Of a DNA stretch of 64,000 bases, positions 12,226 through 24,621 are shown piece after piece (position 1 is the stretch's first letter; each line of letters starts with the position of its first letter). The stretch lies in contig NC_092562.1 in assembly GCF_037975245.1 (NCBI RefSeq), positions 5,625,501-5,689,500 of the forward strand, read 5' to 3'. The notes under the pieces were generated by a model. The model worked only from the letters and a program-made list of their open reading frames with translations. It was not told where the DNA came from and did no database searches. Both the position numbers and the translations under genes were made by a program. The stretch is from Apostichopus japonicus. Its lineage: Eukaryota > Echinodermata > Holothuroidea > Aspidochirotida > Stichopodidae.

Positions 12226-15200
12226 GTAGGAAACACGTACACTCTCTTTAGAATCTATAAGATGGTGGGAGAGGATTGGGGCAGATGTATGGAAGGGGTT
12301 TACACTGGAAGGGGTCAGTAAACACATCCCTCTATGTCTAGGTTAATCTCTAGAAGGGGTGGGGGGGGGGAGAGAATGTGGCATATTATGTGCAAGGGGA
12401 TGCATGGAAAGTACCATAGGATGTCAAGTTGAAAAGAATGATGATATAGGCTGTACAATATACATGCACAACATTGCTTTAGTTGTCAACCTTTATAGGC
12501 TATAATAGAAACTAAGAACCTTTAGTACTGTTCAATCAAAATGCATGTTTATACTACCTAGCTACTGTATAACATTGCATACTGTATATCATGATTCAGG
12601 ACACATTGGTCATACATCTGTTGTAGGCCTACTGTAGCCTAGCTACAGTATATATATTGTCCTGATCTCACTGTTAGTCTCCATGAAATGATTGTGCATT
12701 CTCCAACTTCTTTCATGTATGTATGTATGTATATGTATGTATATGTGATCTTCCCGCAAGCAGGAACTCGCGAAAGAAGCCATGGAGGCTTATAGACTCG
12801 CAAGCTGACCGAAGCCAGCATATAATTTGCCAGCATATAATATATAATATAATGCCAGCATATAATATATAAGCCAGCATATTATTCATAGCATATAATA
12901 AATTTAATACACACAGTCTATTACTTAAATTATATGGAATCCATCATGCACAGATTTGAAGTTCTTTTTCTTAAAAAATTTAAGGATTCATATTCAAAAT
13001 GAAAACAAATTTAACAACAAATTCATAGCTAACCGTATATATTTTATCCACAATTGTTTTTATTAGCAGTCCCATTTTGGTAAACAGTATGATGTGATGT
13101 GAACAGATGTATCCTAGCTGTTATTGTTTGGGATGCAGGAGTAGGGCAAGGTGAGCATAAACAACTTGGTCATAGTTTGTTAGTTACATTATTTAACTGC
13201 GTGCAGGTTTATTTTCACTCAGAAATTGACACATTGACAAAAACATTTGTATTCAGTCATTCAATGGAAATGTACTTGTTTATATATTGGACCGTCAATC
13301 TGTTCTTCGAGATCCAATGGGGATGCACATTCCCGATTGAAATTCTGTTGAACATGTATGCTGATGATTGACTATAGCATGTATCGTCATAGAATGCATA
13401 TATGTCTGCACAGTACAGGTAATATAATCCTTTCTCAAATTATTCTGAGCTCATTCGAAAGTTGTTAGCAAATTGGCTGTATGCGATTTTTTCTTTAAGT
13501 TGCAAGTGGCCATATTATTTATTATAAGCATAACATGTGGTAGCTAGGGTTGTCCCTACCATTCTCTATTTCACGACATGTACGCAGAGTTGTTACTACA
13601 CAGCAAAGAATTTGTACCTCGACCTGAACATCTGTCTTTAGAATGTAGAGGAACCCTTTCTGTGCTTGATTTTTGTAAGGGGGTCTTGTAGGGTCAACAG
13701 AGGTCTCAGTCTAAAAATCATGTAAATATGATGACTCCAAAAGTGAACTTTTGCTGAACTTCATATTTGGTAAGTCTGTCATATGGAGTGCAAAATGTTT
13801 TCTTTTCAGAGAGGTTAAAGGTGAAGCTTGGGTTAATTAACTTGATTTATGATATGGAGGTCTGTCTCCCTTAAGGAACACAATTATTGCATAATTTTTT
13901 ATGGAGGTCATAGGTCATTTGGGGTCAACAGAGGTTAATGCAGGGAAAAATTGGATATATCATATCACCAAGAACAATATCCATAATTGGCCTACCTTAG
14001 TAAGTACATAAAGTAATGACTAACCCTAGTCAATGGTCATTTCTGCTATAAACTTTTGATGCTATTCAAGATTTACATGAAGTCAAAGCCCAAAAATCTC
14101 AAAGTTCACACAATAAGTCTGAAAGCGAGATTTCTTAAATTTATAATTAGTGATAAGTAACGAGACTGTTTTGTTTTTCTGTGAAGTAGGCTAACCGTCC
14201 ATTGTCTTTTCAAGTCATGCATGTCATCATGTACTGCCAATTAGCTAGTTTCCCAAGGGATCCTGCTTAATTCACTCTCTTCATCAATCCCATGTCCACC
14301 CTACAAAGTGAAATAGTCTCAATTGGACATTCTTTGGTACTACAGATTGTGAAAATATTTTTCAAACATCAACCAGTGTTGAATATTTCACTCATTGATA
14401 ATGTTACCAGTTGTCTCTTCAGTTCAGCATGAATATCAGATCCCATGATTTTCAAACAAAGTTTTCTGACTAATTTTCAAACTTTTTATAAGCTTGGTAA
14501 ATAGTTGTCCCACAAACATCAGCAAAACTTCTGTTGCAATCAAGTCCCATAAAACTGGCATATACCAGATGTTACTGCTTGTTCTGTTACTGCTTGTTCT
14601 GTTACTGCTTGTTTTGTTCACAGTTGCTGGGTGAGAAGAAGGTACTGTACAACACTCCCACTCAGCAGCTAGAATCTGATAATGAGTTTTATACTTCTTT
14701 CTAAGAACTCTATTGTTGCTTGACGAAGATGATAGGCAGATTGTTCATGTGAGTGATAAGTAGCCCCGCCCCCCCTCCCCCCAAAAAATAATAATATTAA
14801 GCGCGCTAGGAAAAAGCACTGTATTTTTGGTAATTCACTAGGTCGTCGAATATAATATGTTGAAGGAAAAAAAATCCCCTTTGTTACATTAACATAGCGG
14901 CTAGCAGATAACTTATACACAGTTGCTTACTTGCTTAACCAGAGTGATTAATAAGTTTGTGAAGTGAGGGCCAGTGGGTACAAATGTATCGAAAAAAGGT
15001 CGGAACAAAAATGTATTCGCGAAAGATGGGGTGTCTGACTGATATTTACCGTATCGTTGACAAGTAGCGGGGGGGGGGGGGGGGGGCAGTAGTCAGAATT
15101 TTCTGGCTTCAAAACCCATCCAGTTGGAATTTCAGTCACTTTACACTTTAATTACACCCCCCCCCCCCCCAATCATCAGGCCTTAGCTACGTCCCTGCCT

Positions 15201-16797
15201 GTAATATTGCTTTTTGTGCCCCTAGAATCTGGGCTCTGTGCTGCAAGTCATTGTAACTCTACATGGCTTTCTATTATTTGACTTTGCTTTGTGTATTTAT
15301 GAGCTCTCAGCAAGCAGTTGTTAATTGGTTCTCATTCTTAACCTCCTATACATTAAAGTTTCATTACATGTGAAATAATGACTTTTTGATTAGCAATCAC
15401 AAGACCATCTGTATTGTAAAAACATGTGGAAAACAAGAGGTTTTCACAAATTACATTAGCACACATTCCTCAGTAAAATATGTATAATCTGAGAAAAAAA
15501 AAATATAGCTTCTATTGTACATGCGGGTAGCATACAGTTTGACCAGCCAGCCTCAAACTTAATAGTACTGTTTAATTGTGGTCTATAACAATGGTAGTAT
15601 GAACAGCTGTTGGATGTGACAGTATGCCGTTTATTGGTGGCTACAACTATAACTATTACGGTACTTTATAAGGCACTGGTAGTATTACTTCATTCTTTGT
15701 TCAAATACTGCAGTCACGCGATTTACACAACAGTCAACTTCCATCTGGCCTTTTATATACATCAAAGAATAAAGGTAATACTCTACCACCTGTACCAAGG
15801 TGATATCATTAATGTGATTCACATAGTATTGAAAAATGAGAACTACAATCACAAAGTCAAGTATTTTATGATGTGCGGTATATATGTTAGGCATGTACTG
15901 TGCCGATGAATTAGGAAACCCAGCAGGCATTGAACAAAGATAAAGTGCACTGCAATCGTATAGTAATCATGCTGTTTAGTTTGAGGGTGAAATAAATTCA
16001 AGGTTTGGCAATTATATTAGGGCTTTGTCTGATTGTCAAAAATTAGTAAATTGTAAATATGAATTAATTAGAGGTAAGGGGGTTAAAGGGAATTCCATGG
16101 TTGAAACTGCGCAACTAAATCTTATCCTAATAACATCTTGTATCATGGAGATTTTTCAAAATTTGGTGATGTGTCATGAATTAATGCATCCAACAACAGT
16201 TGAGTAGTCCCGATGATGTCATGGCAGTTATGTGAGCTGAAGAGAAGGTGCTTTTCCCCCTTTATAATGTAAAATTAATTAATTTACTGATGAAAATAAA
16301 CTGCAAGTTAGGCATGGTGGTGAAATTCTAAACAAGAACCACATTTACCGCACCTACTTATACATCCACTTCCTGTACTTGTAAAATATAGTTTGAAAGG
16401 CTTGTATCATTTGATGGACTTTCAGCAATTTTATCTAAAAAGTTTGTTTTTGAGTACAGTAATTTCTGTCAACTTTGAGTGGATCAGCTGTTACAACTTA
16501 AAGCAGTATGTGTATGATATTATATGAATATATATAAAGTGGTTGGGGGGGGGGTTGGGGTGTTGTGGGGGATGTTCTAAATTTATGCTTTTAAGTTCAG
16601 AAAGTAAGTAAGCTGACCAAACCTTTGCCAGTGGACTAGTTCCCAGAATTCAAGGTTGGGTATTTTCTTCAACTTTGACAGAAACACACACACTGCTTTA
16701 AGCTTTATCTGCAGATCTACTTAAATAACACAAAACAACTCATTAAACTGCAAGCCAACATAGAAATTGTCTCTCCCCCCCCCCCCCCCCTCCCCCT
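12226..16797. other. Gene-free stretch with scattered repeats
   Basis: It contains a TATG microsatellite at about 12715-12746, a hormone-response-like repeat at 13905-13937, an 18-base G run at 15069-15086, and a 14-base C run at 15157-15170. The C run is followed at about 15172-15196 by the likely end of a G-rich MITE (complement CAGGGACGTAGCTAAGG). A 20-base or longer C run lies near 16772. No supported coding exon was found. Confidence 0.45.
13905..13937 (+). repeat. Array of AGGTCA half-sites with 4-bp spacing
   Basis: AGGTCA at 13905 is followed after 1 bp by AGGTCA (13912). Then GGGTCA (13922) and AGGTTA (13932) each follow after a 4-bp spacer. The same arrangement recurs four times at 49.17-49.62 kb, so this is a dispersed repeat. 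The layout equals direct-repeat-4 nuclear receptor sites. That receptors bind here is inference. Confidence 0.6.
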
Positions 16798-17932
16798 GAA
16801 GTACAAGTGTCAATCATACATAGTAAATATTACCATTAATGCTTCAAGTACATACAAGTGTCAATCATGCATAGTATTACAAATATGCTTCAAGTACATA
16901 CAAGTGTCAATCGAAAATAGTATTACCATTAATGCTTCAAGTAAATACAAGTATCAATCATACGTAGTATTACCATGATTGTTTCAAGTCCATACAAGTG
17001 TCAATCATACCTATAGTATTACCATTAATGCTTCAAGTACATACAAGTGTCAATCATACCTAGTATTACCGTTAATGCTTCAAGTACATACAAGTGTCAA
17101 TCATACGTAGTATTACCATGATTGCTTCAAGTACATACAACTGTCAATCATACATAGTATTACCATGAATGCTTCAAGTACATACAAGTGTCAATCATAC
17201 ATAGTATTACCATTAATGCTTCAAGTACATACAAGTGTCAATCATACCTAGTATTACCATTAATGCTTCAAATACATACAACTGTCAATCATACATAGTA
17301 TTACAAATATGCTTCAAGTACATACAAGTGTCAATTGAAAATAGTATTACCATTAATGCTTCAAGTAAATACAAGTGTCAATCATACGTAGTATTACCAT
17401 GATTGTTTCAAGTCCATACAAGTGTCAATCATACCTATAGTATTACCGTTAATGCTTCAAGTACATACAAGTGTCAATCATACCTAGTATTACCGTTAAT
17501 GCTTCAAGTACATACAAGTGTCAATCATACGTAGTATTACCATGAATGCTTCAAGTACGTACAAGTGTCAATCATACCTAGTATTACCATTAATGCTTCA
17601 AGTACATACAAGTGTCAATCATACGTAGTATTACCATGAATGCTTCAAGTACATACAAGTGTCAAGCATACATAGTATTACCATGAATGCTTCAAGTACA
17701 TACAAGTGTCAATCATACATAGTATTACCATGAATGCTTCAAGTACATACAAGTGTCAATCATACATAGTATTACCGTTAATGCTTCAAGTACATACAAG
17801 TGTCAATCATACCTAGTATTAGCGTTAAGTACATACAAGTGTCAATCATACATAGTATTACCATAAATGCTTCAAGTACATACAAGTGTCAATCATACAT
17901 GTAGTATTAGCGTTAATGCTTCAAGTACATAT
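16798..17932. repeat. 47-bp minisatellite, about 24 copies
   Basis: The unit contains CAAGTGTCAATCATAC, then TAGTATTACC and ATGCTTCAAGTACATA. Units differ by substitutions and small indels. A block starting with the variant TCGAAAATAG (16911) recurs at 17335 with TTGAAAATAG and the same following variants, giving a higher-order period of 424 bp, about nine units. Confidence 0.95.
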
Positions 17933-18495
17933 GATGGATACAAACCAAGCTTTTAAAAATCAACTTTTCACTGGTGATGTGTAAGCTTTACAATTATTGC
18001 AGAGAAAAAAAAAGAAATTTAAATTGAAAGAAAGCATGTTTTGTCATCTATGACATCTATGAAATTTACAATTCGTAGATTAGTAAGTTTCTCTTTCACA
18101 GGTCAAGAATATATTTACACTGTAAAGCTATTCCTTCAAGTGCAACAGCAATTTTCATGGTTCAGTTTATTAAATTATTAATTTTTGTATGGTATTATAA
18201 AGTAGCATGTATTTAGTAGTACTTGATTGATGTAGTATTAAGTGTTTAAAACCAAACTTGGATCACAACAATTAGCATCAACATTGCAACACTTGTTTCT
18301 AGATTTTATCTATAATTTTATCTATAATTTATCTATAAATTTTTATCCATAACACTCAGTAAAGGCAAATAATATGGTACTTGAATAAAATAACCAGAAA
18401 GAGTAATCCTATGCCATGGCAATAAAGCTTTAAACATACAGTAGGGAATTCCAAGAATAGGACGAAAGTACAAGTTCATGCTGGTAGGTATGATG
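17933..18495. other. Gene-free spacer between arrays
   Basis: AT-rich DNA with short TATCTATAATTT repeats near 18,300-18,350. No gene seen. Confidence 0.5.
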
Positions 18496-19653
18496 TACTA
18501 CTCTGCTTGATGCAAGTGGGTTAGGGTTAGTGTTAAAGTACTACTATGCTTGATGCAAGTGGGTTAGGGATAGTGTTAGAGTACTACTCTACTTGATGCA
18601 AGTGGGTAAGTGTTAGAGTACTACTATGCTTGATGCAAGTGGGTTAGGGATAGTGTTAGAGTACTACTCTACTTGATGCAAGTGGGTAAGTGTTAGAGTA
18701 CTACTATGCTTGATGCAAGTGGGTTAGGGTTAGTGTTAGAGTACTACTCTACTTGATGCAAGTGGGTTAGGGTTAGTGTTAGAGTACTACTCTGCTTGAT
18801 GCAAGTGGGTTAGGGTTAGTGTTAGAGTACTACTATGCTTGATGCAAGTGGGTTAGGGTTAGTGTTAGAGTACTACTCTGCTTGATGCAAGTGGGTTAGG
18901 GTTAGTGTTAGAGTACTACTCTACTTGATGCAAGTGGGTTAGGGCTAGTGTTAGAGTACTACTCTGCTTGATGCAAGTTCGTTAGTGTTAGAGTACTCCT
19001 CTGCTTGATGCAAGTGGGTTAGGGTTAGTGTTAGAGTACTACTCTGCTTGATGCAAGTGGGTTAGGGTTAGTGTTAGAGTACTACTCTACTTGATGCAGT
19101 GGGTTAGGGTTAGTGTTAGAGTACTACTCTACTTGATGCAAGTGGGTTAGGGTTAGTGTTAGAGTACTACTCTGCTTGATGCAAGTGGGTTAGGGTTAGT
19201 GTTAGAGTACTACTCTACTTGATGCAAGTGGGTTAGGGTTAGTGTTAGAGTACTACTCTACTTGATGCAAGTGGGTTAGGGTTAGTGTTAGAGTACTACT
19301 CTGCTTGATGCAAGTGGGTTAGGGTTAGTGTTAGAGTACTACTCTGCTTGATGCAAGTGGGTTAGGGTTAGTGTTAGAGTACTACTCTGCTTGATGCAAG
19401 TGGGTTAGGGTTAGTGTTAGAGTACTACTCTACTTGATGCAAGTGGGTTAGGGCTAGTGTTAGAGTACTACTCTGCTTGATGCAAGTGGGTTAGTGTTAG
19501 AGTACTCCTCTGCTTGATGCAAGTGGGTAAGGGTTAGTGTTAGAGTACTACTCTACTTGATGCAAGTGGGTTAGGGTTAGTGTTAGAGTACTACTCTACT
19601 TGATGCAGTGGGTTAGGGTTAGTGTTGGAGTACTACTCTGCTTGATGCAAGTG
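18496..19653. repeat. 43-bp minisatellite with a telomere-like core, about 27 copies
   Basis: The unit is built from TACTACTCTGCTTGATGC, AAGTGGGTTAGGGTTAG and TGTTAGAG. Most units include GGGTTAGGGTTAG, close to the metazoan telomere repeat. Shorter units that lost that core (GTGGGTAAGTGTTAG) occur near 18,600 and 18,690. Confidence 0.95.
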
Positions 19654-20081
19654 CTGTCGGCAAGACTGTGGAATCAGTCAGTTAGCGTGTCAGCTACATA
19701 TTGTATACATAATTCTTGCTAGTACTGTATATTACCAGTATCGCTACAATTACTGGTTCAACATCAATTTAAGCAGCTTACTTAAAGCATGAACCATGGT
19801 GGATTAGAATCTGCTGAAGGAATCACAATGTAACAGCATTCGGAATCTCAATTGATGAATTACCGTTGTTCTTTGTCTTAGTATGTATGGTGGCATTTTA
19901 ATACTGTCAGGGTCTCATTAGCAGCTGTTGATGTTAATCTAGATTGTTTTAGAATTTCTAAGAATAACAGTTTGTGTTATTGTACCAGCACACACGTAGG
20001 GCACGTAATCCATTAATAGTCACCATGTTGTTTCAGGGCATATGTAACAAATGGGTTAAATCTTTGCTTTCATTTGGGTAT
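19654..20081. other. Spacer between two arrays
   Basis: No gene or repeat recognised. Confidence 0.5.
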
Positions 20082-20940
20082 TGTGGGATAATCTTTAGCT
20101 GATCCAGCTGATGCTTATAAAGTACTTGTCATGCAGTGGGATAATCTTTAGCTGATCCAGCTGATCCTAATAAAGTACATGTCATGCAGTGGGATAATCT
20201 TTAGCTGATCCAGCTGATCCTAATAAAGTACTTGTCATGCAGTGGGATAATCTTTAGCTGATCCAGCTGATCCTAATGAGGTACTTGTCATGCAGTGGGA
20301 TAATCTTTAGCTGATCCTAATGAAGTACTTGTCATGCAGTGGGATAATCTTTAGCTGATCCAGCTGATCCTAAAAAAGTACTTGTCATGCAGTGGGATAA
20401 TCTTAAGCTGATCCAGCTGATCCTAATAAAGTACTTGTCATGCAGTGGGATAATCTTTAGCTGATCCAGCTGATCCTAATGAGGTACTTGTCATGCAGAG
20501 GGATAATCTTTAGCTGATCCAGCTGATCCTAATGAGGTACTTGTCATGCAGTGGGATAATCTTTAGCTGATCCAGCTGATCCTAATTAGGTACTTGTCAT
20601 GCAGTGGGATAATCTTTAGCTGATCCAGCTGATCCTAATTAGGTACTTGTCATGCAGTGGGATAATCTTTAGCTGATCCAGCTGATCCTAATAAAGTACA
20701 TGTCATGCAGTGGGATAATCTTTAGCTGATCCAGCTGATGCTAATAAAGTTTTTGTCATGCAGTGGGATAATCTTTAGTTGATCCAGCTGATGCTTATAA
20801 AGTACTTATCATGCAGCGGGATAATCTTTAGCTGATCCAGCTGATGCTAATAAAGTACTTGTCATGCAGTGGGATAATCTTTAGCTGATCCAGCTGATCC
20901 TAATTAGGTACTTGTCATGCAGTGGGATAATCTTTAGCTG
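20082..20940. repeat. 53-bp minisatellite, about 16 copies
   Basis: The unit carries GTGGGATAATCTTTAGC, the palindrome-like CTGATCCAGCTGATC, and AAAGTACTTGTCATGCA. One copy lacks the CAGCTGATC half (near 20,305). Confidence 0.95.
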
Positions 20941-23832
20941 GTTAATCTTGGTGTCAATGTGAATCCACATATATAACCCATTGTTTACTGTGGATGGCAG
21001 AAGTCTTATGAATAGTCTGAAAACTGTGTAAGCATGTTCAAAAACCCTTGGTCAAAATCTTATATTTAACTCTAATTTAGCTCTAAACGTAACTGAGACT
21101 TGGATGCACTTGATACATGTGAATCCACGTTCAGGAGGAGTAAGTTTAAGAACGTTGTGTGCAGTTTATGTTAATGTTCTCATATTAACTTTGGCAAGGA
21201 AGTCTGTTGGCTTTCTGTTTAAAATTTGGGTGGGAAATGTTTATGTAACAACTGTGGGATGCCATATTGTGGAGAGGTAAAGAAGGCTTATGCTACTTAG
21301 AGCATACACATGCACAGGCCAAAAGACAGAACGAATTGCAGAGATATACAAATCAGTGGTGTTTGTAGTTTCAAGTCACTGTGGTCTACTATGCTAGGAA
21401 CTGCCACCATAATATATTCATTTAGTCATTCCATTTTGGTTATATTCAGCTGCTCATCACAATTGAAGATCTGTTAACAGATCTTCAACATCACCATATA
21501 TCAATTACTAACATATTTCACGAAGCAAAATCTCTTTAAAACGAATCCTTTATTTCAATTTTTATAGCCATTTGATAGACTGAAGTCAATTCTTAAGGTT
21601 TAATTGTTTACCACATTATGCAGATTGGCAGTCATGAAGTCTACTGTACATGATATGCTTTGTGCTTTAGTCAGCTGCTCATTACAATAGGTCTTCAACA
21701 TCTTCACATATCAATTACTATGTATATTTCACAGAGAAAAATCTCTTATAAAACGAATCCTTTCAATTTTGATCTCGCCTACTATAAATACGTATTAATA
21801 AACAATTTTGGTGAAAAGCGCACACGGTTGAGTGCTCAAGAATAGATTTAAATATAACTCACATCAGCTCAGCTGGTCTTAGTGGATTACTTGCTTAGAG
21901 TGTTCTGTGACCTGGTGATAGAAACTTAGCAAATTAGTGGCCAGGATTTACAACTGACGGGATTACAAAAGGCCGAACGATTGACTGAAGTCAACTTTAG
22001 GTTTGTTTACCACATTATGTAGTCACTTTGGCAGTCAAGTCTGCTGTGAAATGCTTTGTGCATGGAAGGTAACACTTGCAGTAATTCTTCACTCTGATTG
22101 GCTATCGTGGTCGATTGCTTGTTGCTGCAGGACTTATCCAACAACCCTCACATATCTTTGTTGTGTGTTGAGGGTTTGTTATAGCCAAAGTATGTATAAC
22201 TAAATAAGTATATGTCAGCAGAATTAAACTCCATTTTCAAGATTCAGATGAAGACTGAGTGAGTTCATGCACAATCTGTTAATTACTCACGGTAAGTGTT
22301 ACATATTCTCTCACTAATTGTTAAGTTTTTCGTTATTTTGGCTTTCAATTCATCATTGTAGCTTCTGCTAGTGTATGCTTGCTCTGCTTGTCCCATTTTC
22401 TTTTTAGAAACCATAACTGGTCAAAGTTTAATTGCTAGGATATTTCTTTATTTGTTCTGTTCAAGAACCATGGATGGCTCACAACTCTAGGTATTGGTTA
22501 ATTAAAAACCAAAAATGAATAAAAAAGAAACTGTTTCCACATTGTGTAAAAATGTCATCAAGAAATAATTATATAAAGTAAATATATTTTTTTCTTTGCA
22601 TTTGATTTCTATCAATCTTAAAGGTTTTATAACTTACCTTAGATTGGCTGGCTGATATAACTAGATATAAAATAATCATTAGAGACATTGTTTCTTGAGT
22701 TTAGCTTTTGGGTATCAAAAGAGGAAAATGTACATATAAACATTTTTGATAGGAGGATTATCTTTTAAAGATATTTTGCTCCATGTTCCATTTGTTGCAT
22801 CATATCACTTCAGCATATGACCAATATTTCATTTTTTCTTGGGGGGGGGGTGCATTTATCTTTCGCTAAATTTGTTTAAATTAAGTGAAAAATTGTATGC
22901 ATTTATGAGACTTTGAGGTAGTAGGTTAAAGGAAATAAATTTTGTGAAGTGCTCCTCGGTTATTCAGATCTAGGTAGTAACATTAGGGATGTAACTTTTT
23001 CAAATTTTCACTGTGTGAATGTTAATTAGTAAGTATAACTAAAGTAAAATTGGACAATATGTATCCTTCTTAAAACTATGTGGCAAACACCGTACTGCTT
23101 CATATATTCATGTTCATATAAAATACATGTTCATTTAAAATACATTGTATTCAACTTTAAAACCTGCTGGTAGTCTTTCTTCTTGTTAGTTAAAGTGAAA
23201 CTTGACTACTTGGCATTGATAAAAAGGTTGAAGAACCAATCATTTACCACATCAGTCTATGCTAAGAGCTGTGTTAACTACTCAGTTGCAAGTCAATTCT
23301 GCTTTAGTATACTTGTAAGTTTAATAAATTTAAATAATTTCCGAAAAGTTTTCAGTTACTCAAAAACATGAAATAAATCATATATAATTACTACTTGGAA
23401 ACTTTCTCACTGAGATAATGTTGTAATCCTTCTCGGAGCACAACTTTTTTTCCATTGCAAGGGAAATTTCTCTCACTAGTTCAATTTATTTTCAGTTGCA
23501 TTAAAAGCTGATTTTCATTGATCCTAAGTGATAGGAGGTCACTTAGAGTTAATGGATGTATGGAATATTAATACTAGAGAATGTATTTCATTCAGCATTT
23601 GTTTAGTAATGCTTGTTTTAATTTGTCTAAATGATGACTAACCCACTGTGAGTGATGTTGTCACTCTGGTGGTACACTTAATTTATTCCTTAACTATCAC
23701 CTACTCTTTATCCCATAGTTTCCCTTGTCCTTTCAGCCTAGAGCTGAAACCATTGCCCCCCCCCCCCCTTGATCAATACATGCATGACCTGAGTACTACC
23801 AAATATGTTTTATAACACAGCAATGGATTCAG
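20941..23832. other. Gene-free stretch
   Basis: There are two diverged copies of a local duplication: 21,490-21,560 and 21,690-21,760 share CATCAATTACTA and AAAACGAATCCTTT. A donor-like GGTAAGTG at about 22,294 has no open exon before it in any frame. The 14-base let-7-like string at about 22,914 is discussed under rejected items. Confidence 0.45.
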
Positions 23833-23979
23833 AAGAATGCCAGCATATCAATTAATGACTCAGTGTATTTATGTGTTCTGTGAAAAGCTCACTGCTCTAA
23901 CAGCTACGTTATCTGAGGGAGTGGGGAACCACCTGAAGTGGTCACGTCTGCCACAGACGTATTATGTAAATGGTGCCAG
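23833..23979 (+). CDS. Possible internal exon, unrecognised
   Basis: The segment after a weak acceptor (GGATTCAG) is open for 48 codons and ends at a donor-like AG|GTATAG in phase 2. It takes one base from the previous codon, which fits the phase left by the candidate exon at 12166-12225. The frame reads RMPAYQLMTQCIYVFCEKL and continues to NHLKWSRLPQTYYVNGA. The distal half is richer in G+C than its surroundings. I recognise no family. The acceptor lacks a good pyrimidine tract, so chance is a serious alternative. Confidence 0.22.
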
Positions 23980-24621
23980 GTATAGTGATTGCATGAAATA
24001 CATACCCCAGCATGTACTTACTTATGTACACTTCTGAAACCAAAAATGGCCAATTTGTCATCTTGCTTATCATCCATCTCAGCATTGAAGGATGAAAGGT
24101 GCGATTGAAATCACTTAAAAGTTCCATAATTTAAAGAATTTAAAGTTTTGGGATATATACTAAATAAACACAACAATCATGATGTAGTTTTTGCAAAATG
24201 TTGCCAATTGGCAGGGAACATTGAGAGAAGGATTAATCAAATTATAAACAGCTCCTTTTCCCTAACTTCAAAACATTGGTCACCTCACTAATTACTGCCC
24301 ACTCTCGTTGCCTAAATTTCTTTCCCATTCATATGGATTTGTTTTCATGCCACACAACTTCCAATGAAGTTATTCTGTAGTACACAGAGTACATATGGAA
24401 CATACAGCACATACAAATCATGGAGTGATCAAGTCATACACAGCAAAGTTACCAGTAGTTAGTGATATTTTTTTATTTGCTGACCTTTAAGGTTTATTCC
24501 TAATTTTATTATTTTAGCGTGGTTTGGTTGTACTTTTTAAAGTCATTAGGATGTTTTCATTTGTCAAGCCCTCTCTGTAATGGTTTATTATCACATTCAA
24601 GATTCAACATAATTGTTGCAG
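23980..24621. other. Gene-free stretch before the 34-bp satellite
   Basis: AT-rich, no structure recognised. Confidence 0.5.

Noticed and set aside
13099-13371. 90-codon frame ending in NMYADD, like the reverse-transcriptase box
   Set aside because: YADD is the last coded tetrapeptide before the stop, and none of the other reverse-transcriptase motifs precede it; taken as chance.
16798-20940. Regularly repeated units resembling a CRISPR array
   Set aside because: Units are head-to-tail without unique spacers, and the DNA is eukaryotic with spliced genes.
22914-22936. A 14-base match to the 5' half of let-7 (TGAGGTAGTAGGTT)
   Set aside because: The 3' half diverges at once (AAAGG) and no complementary arm was found within about 100 bases on either side, so no miRNA hairpin can form.
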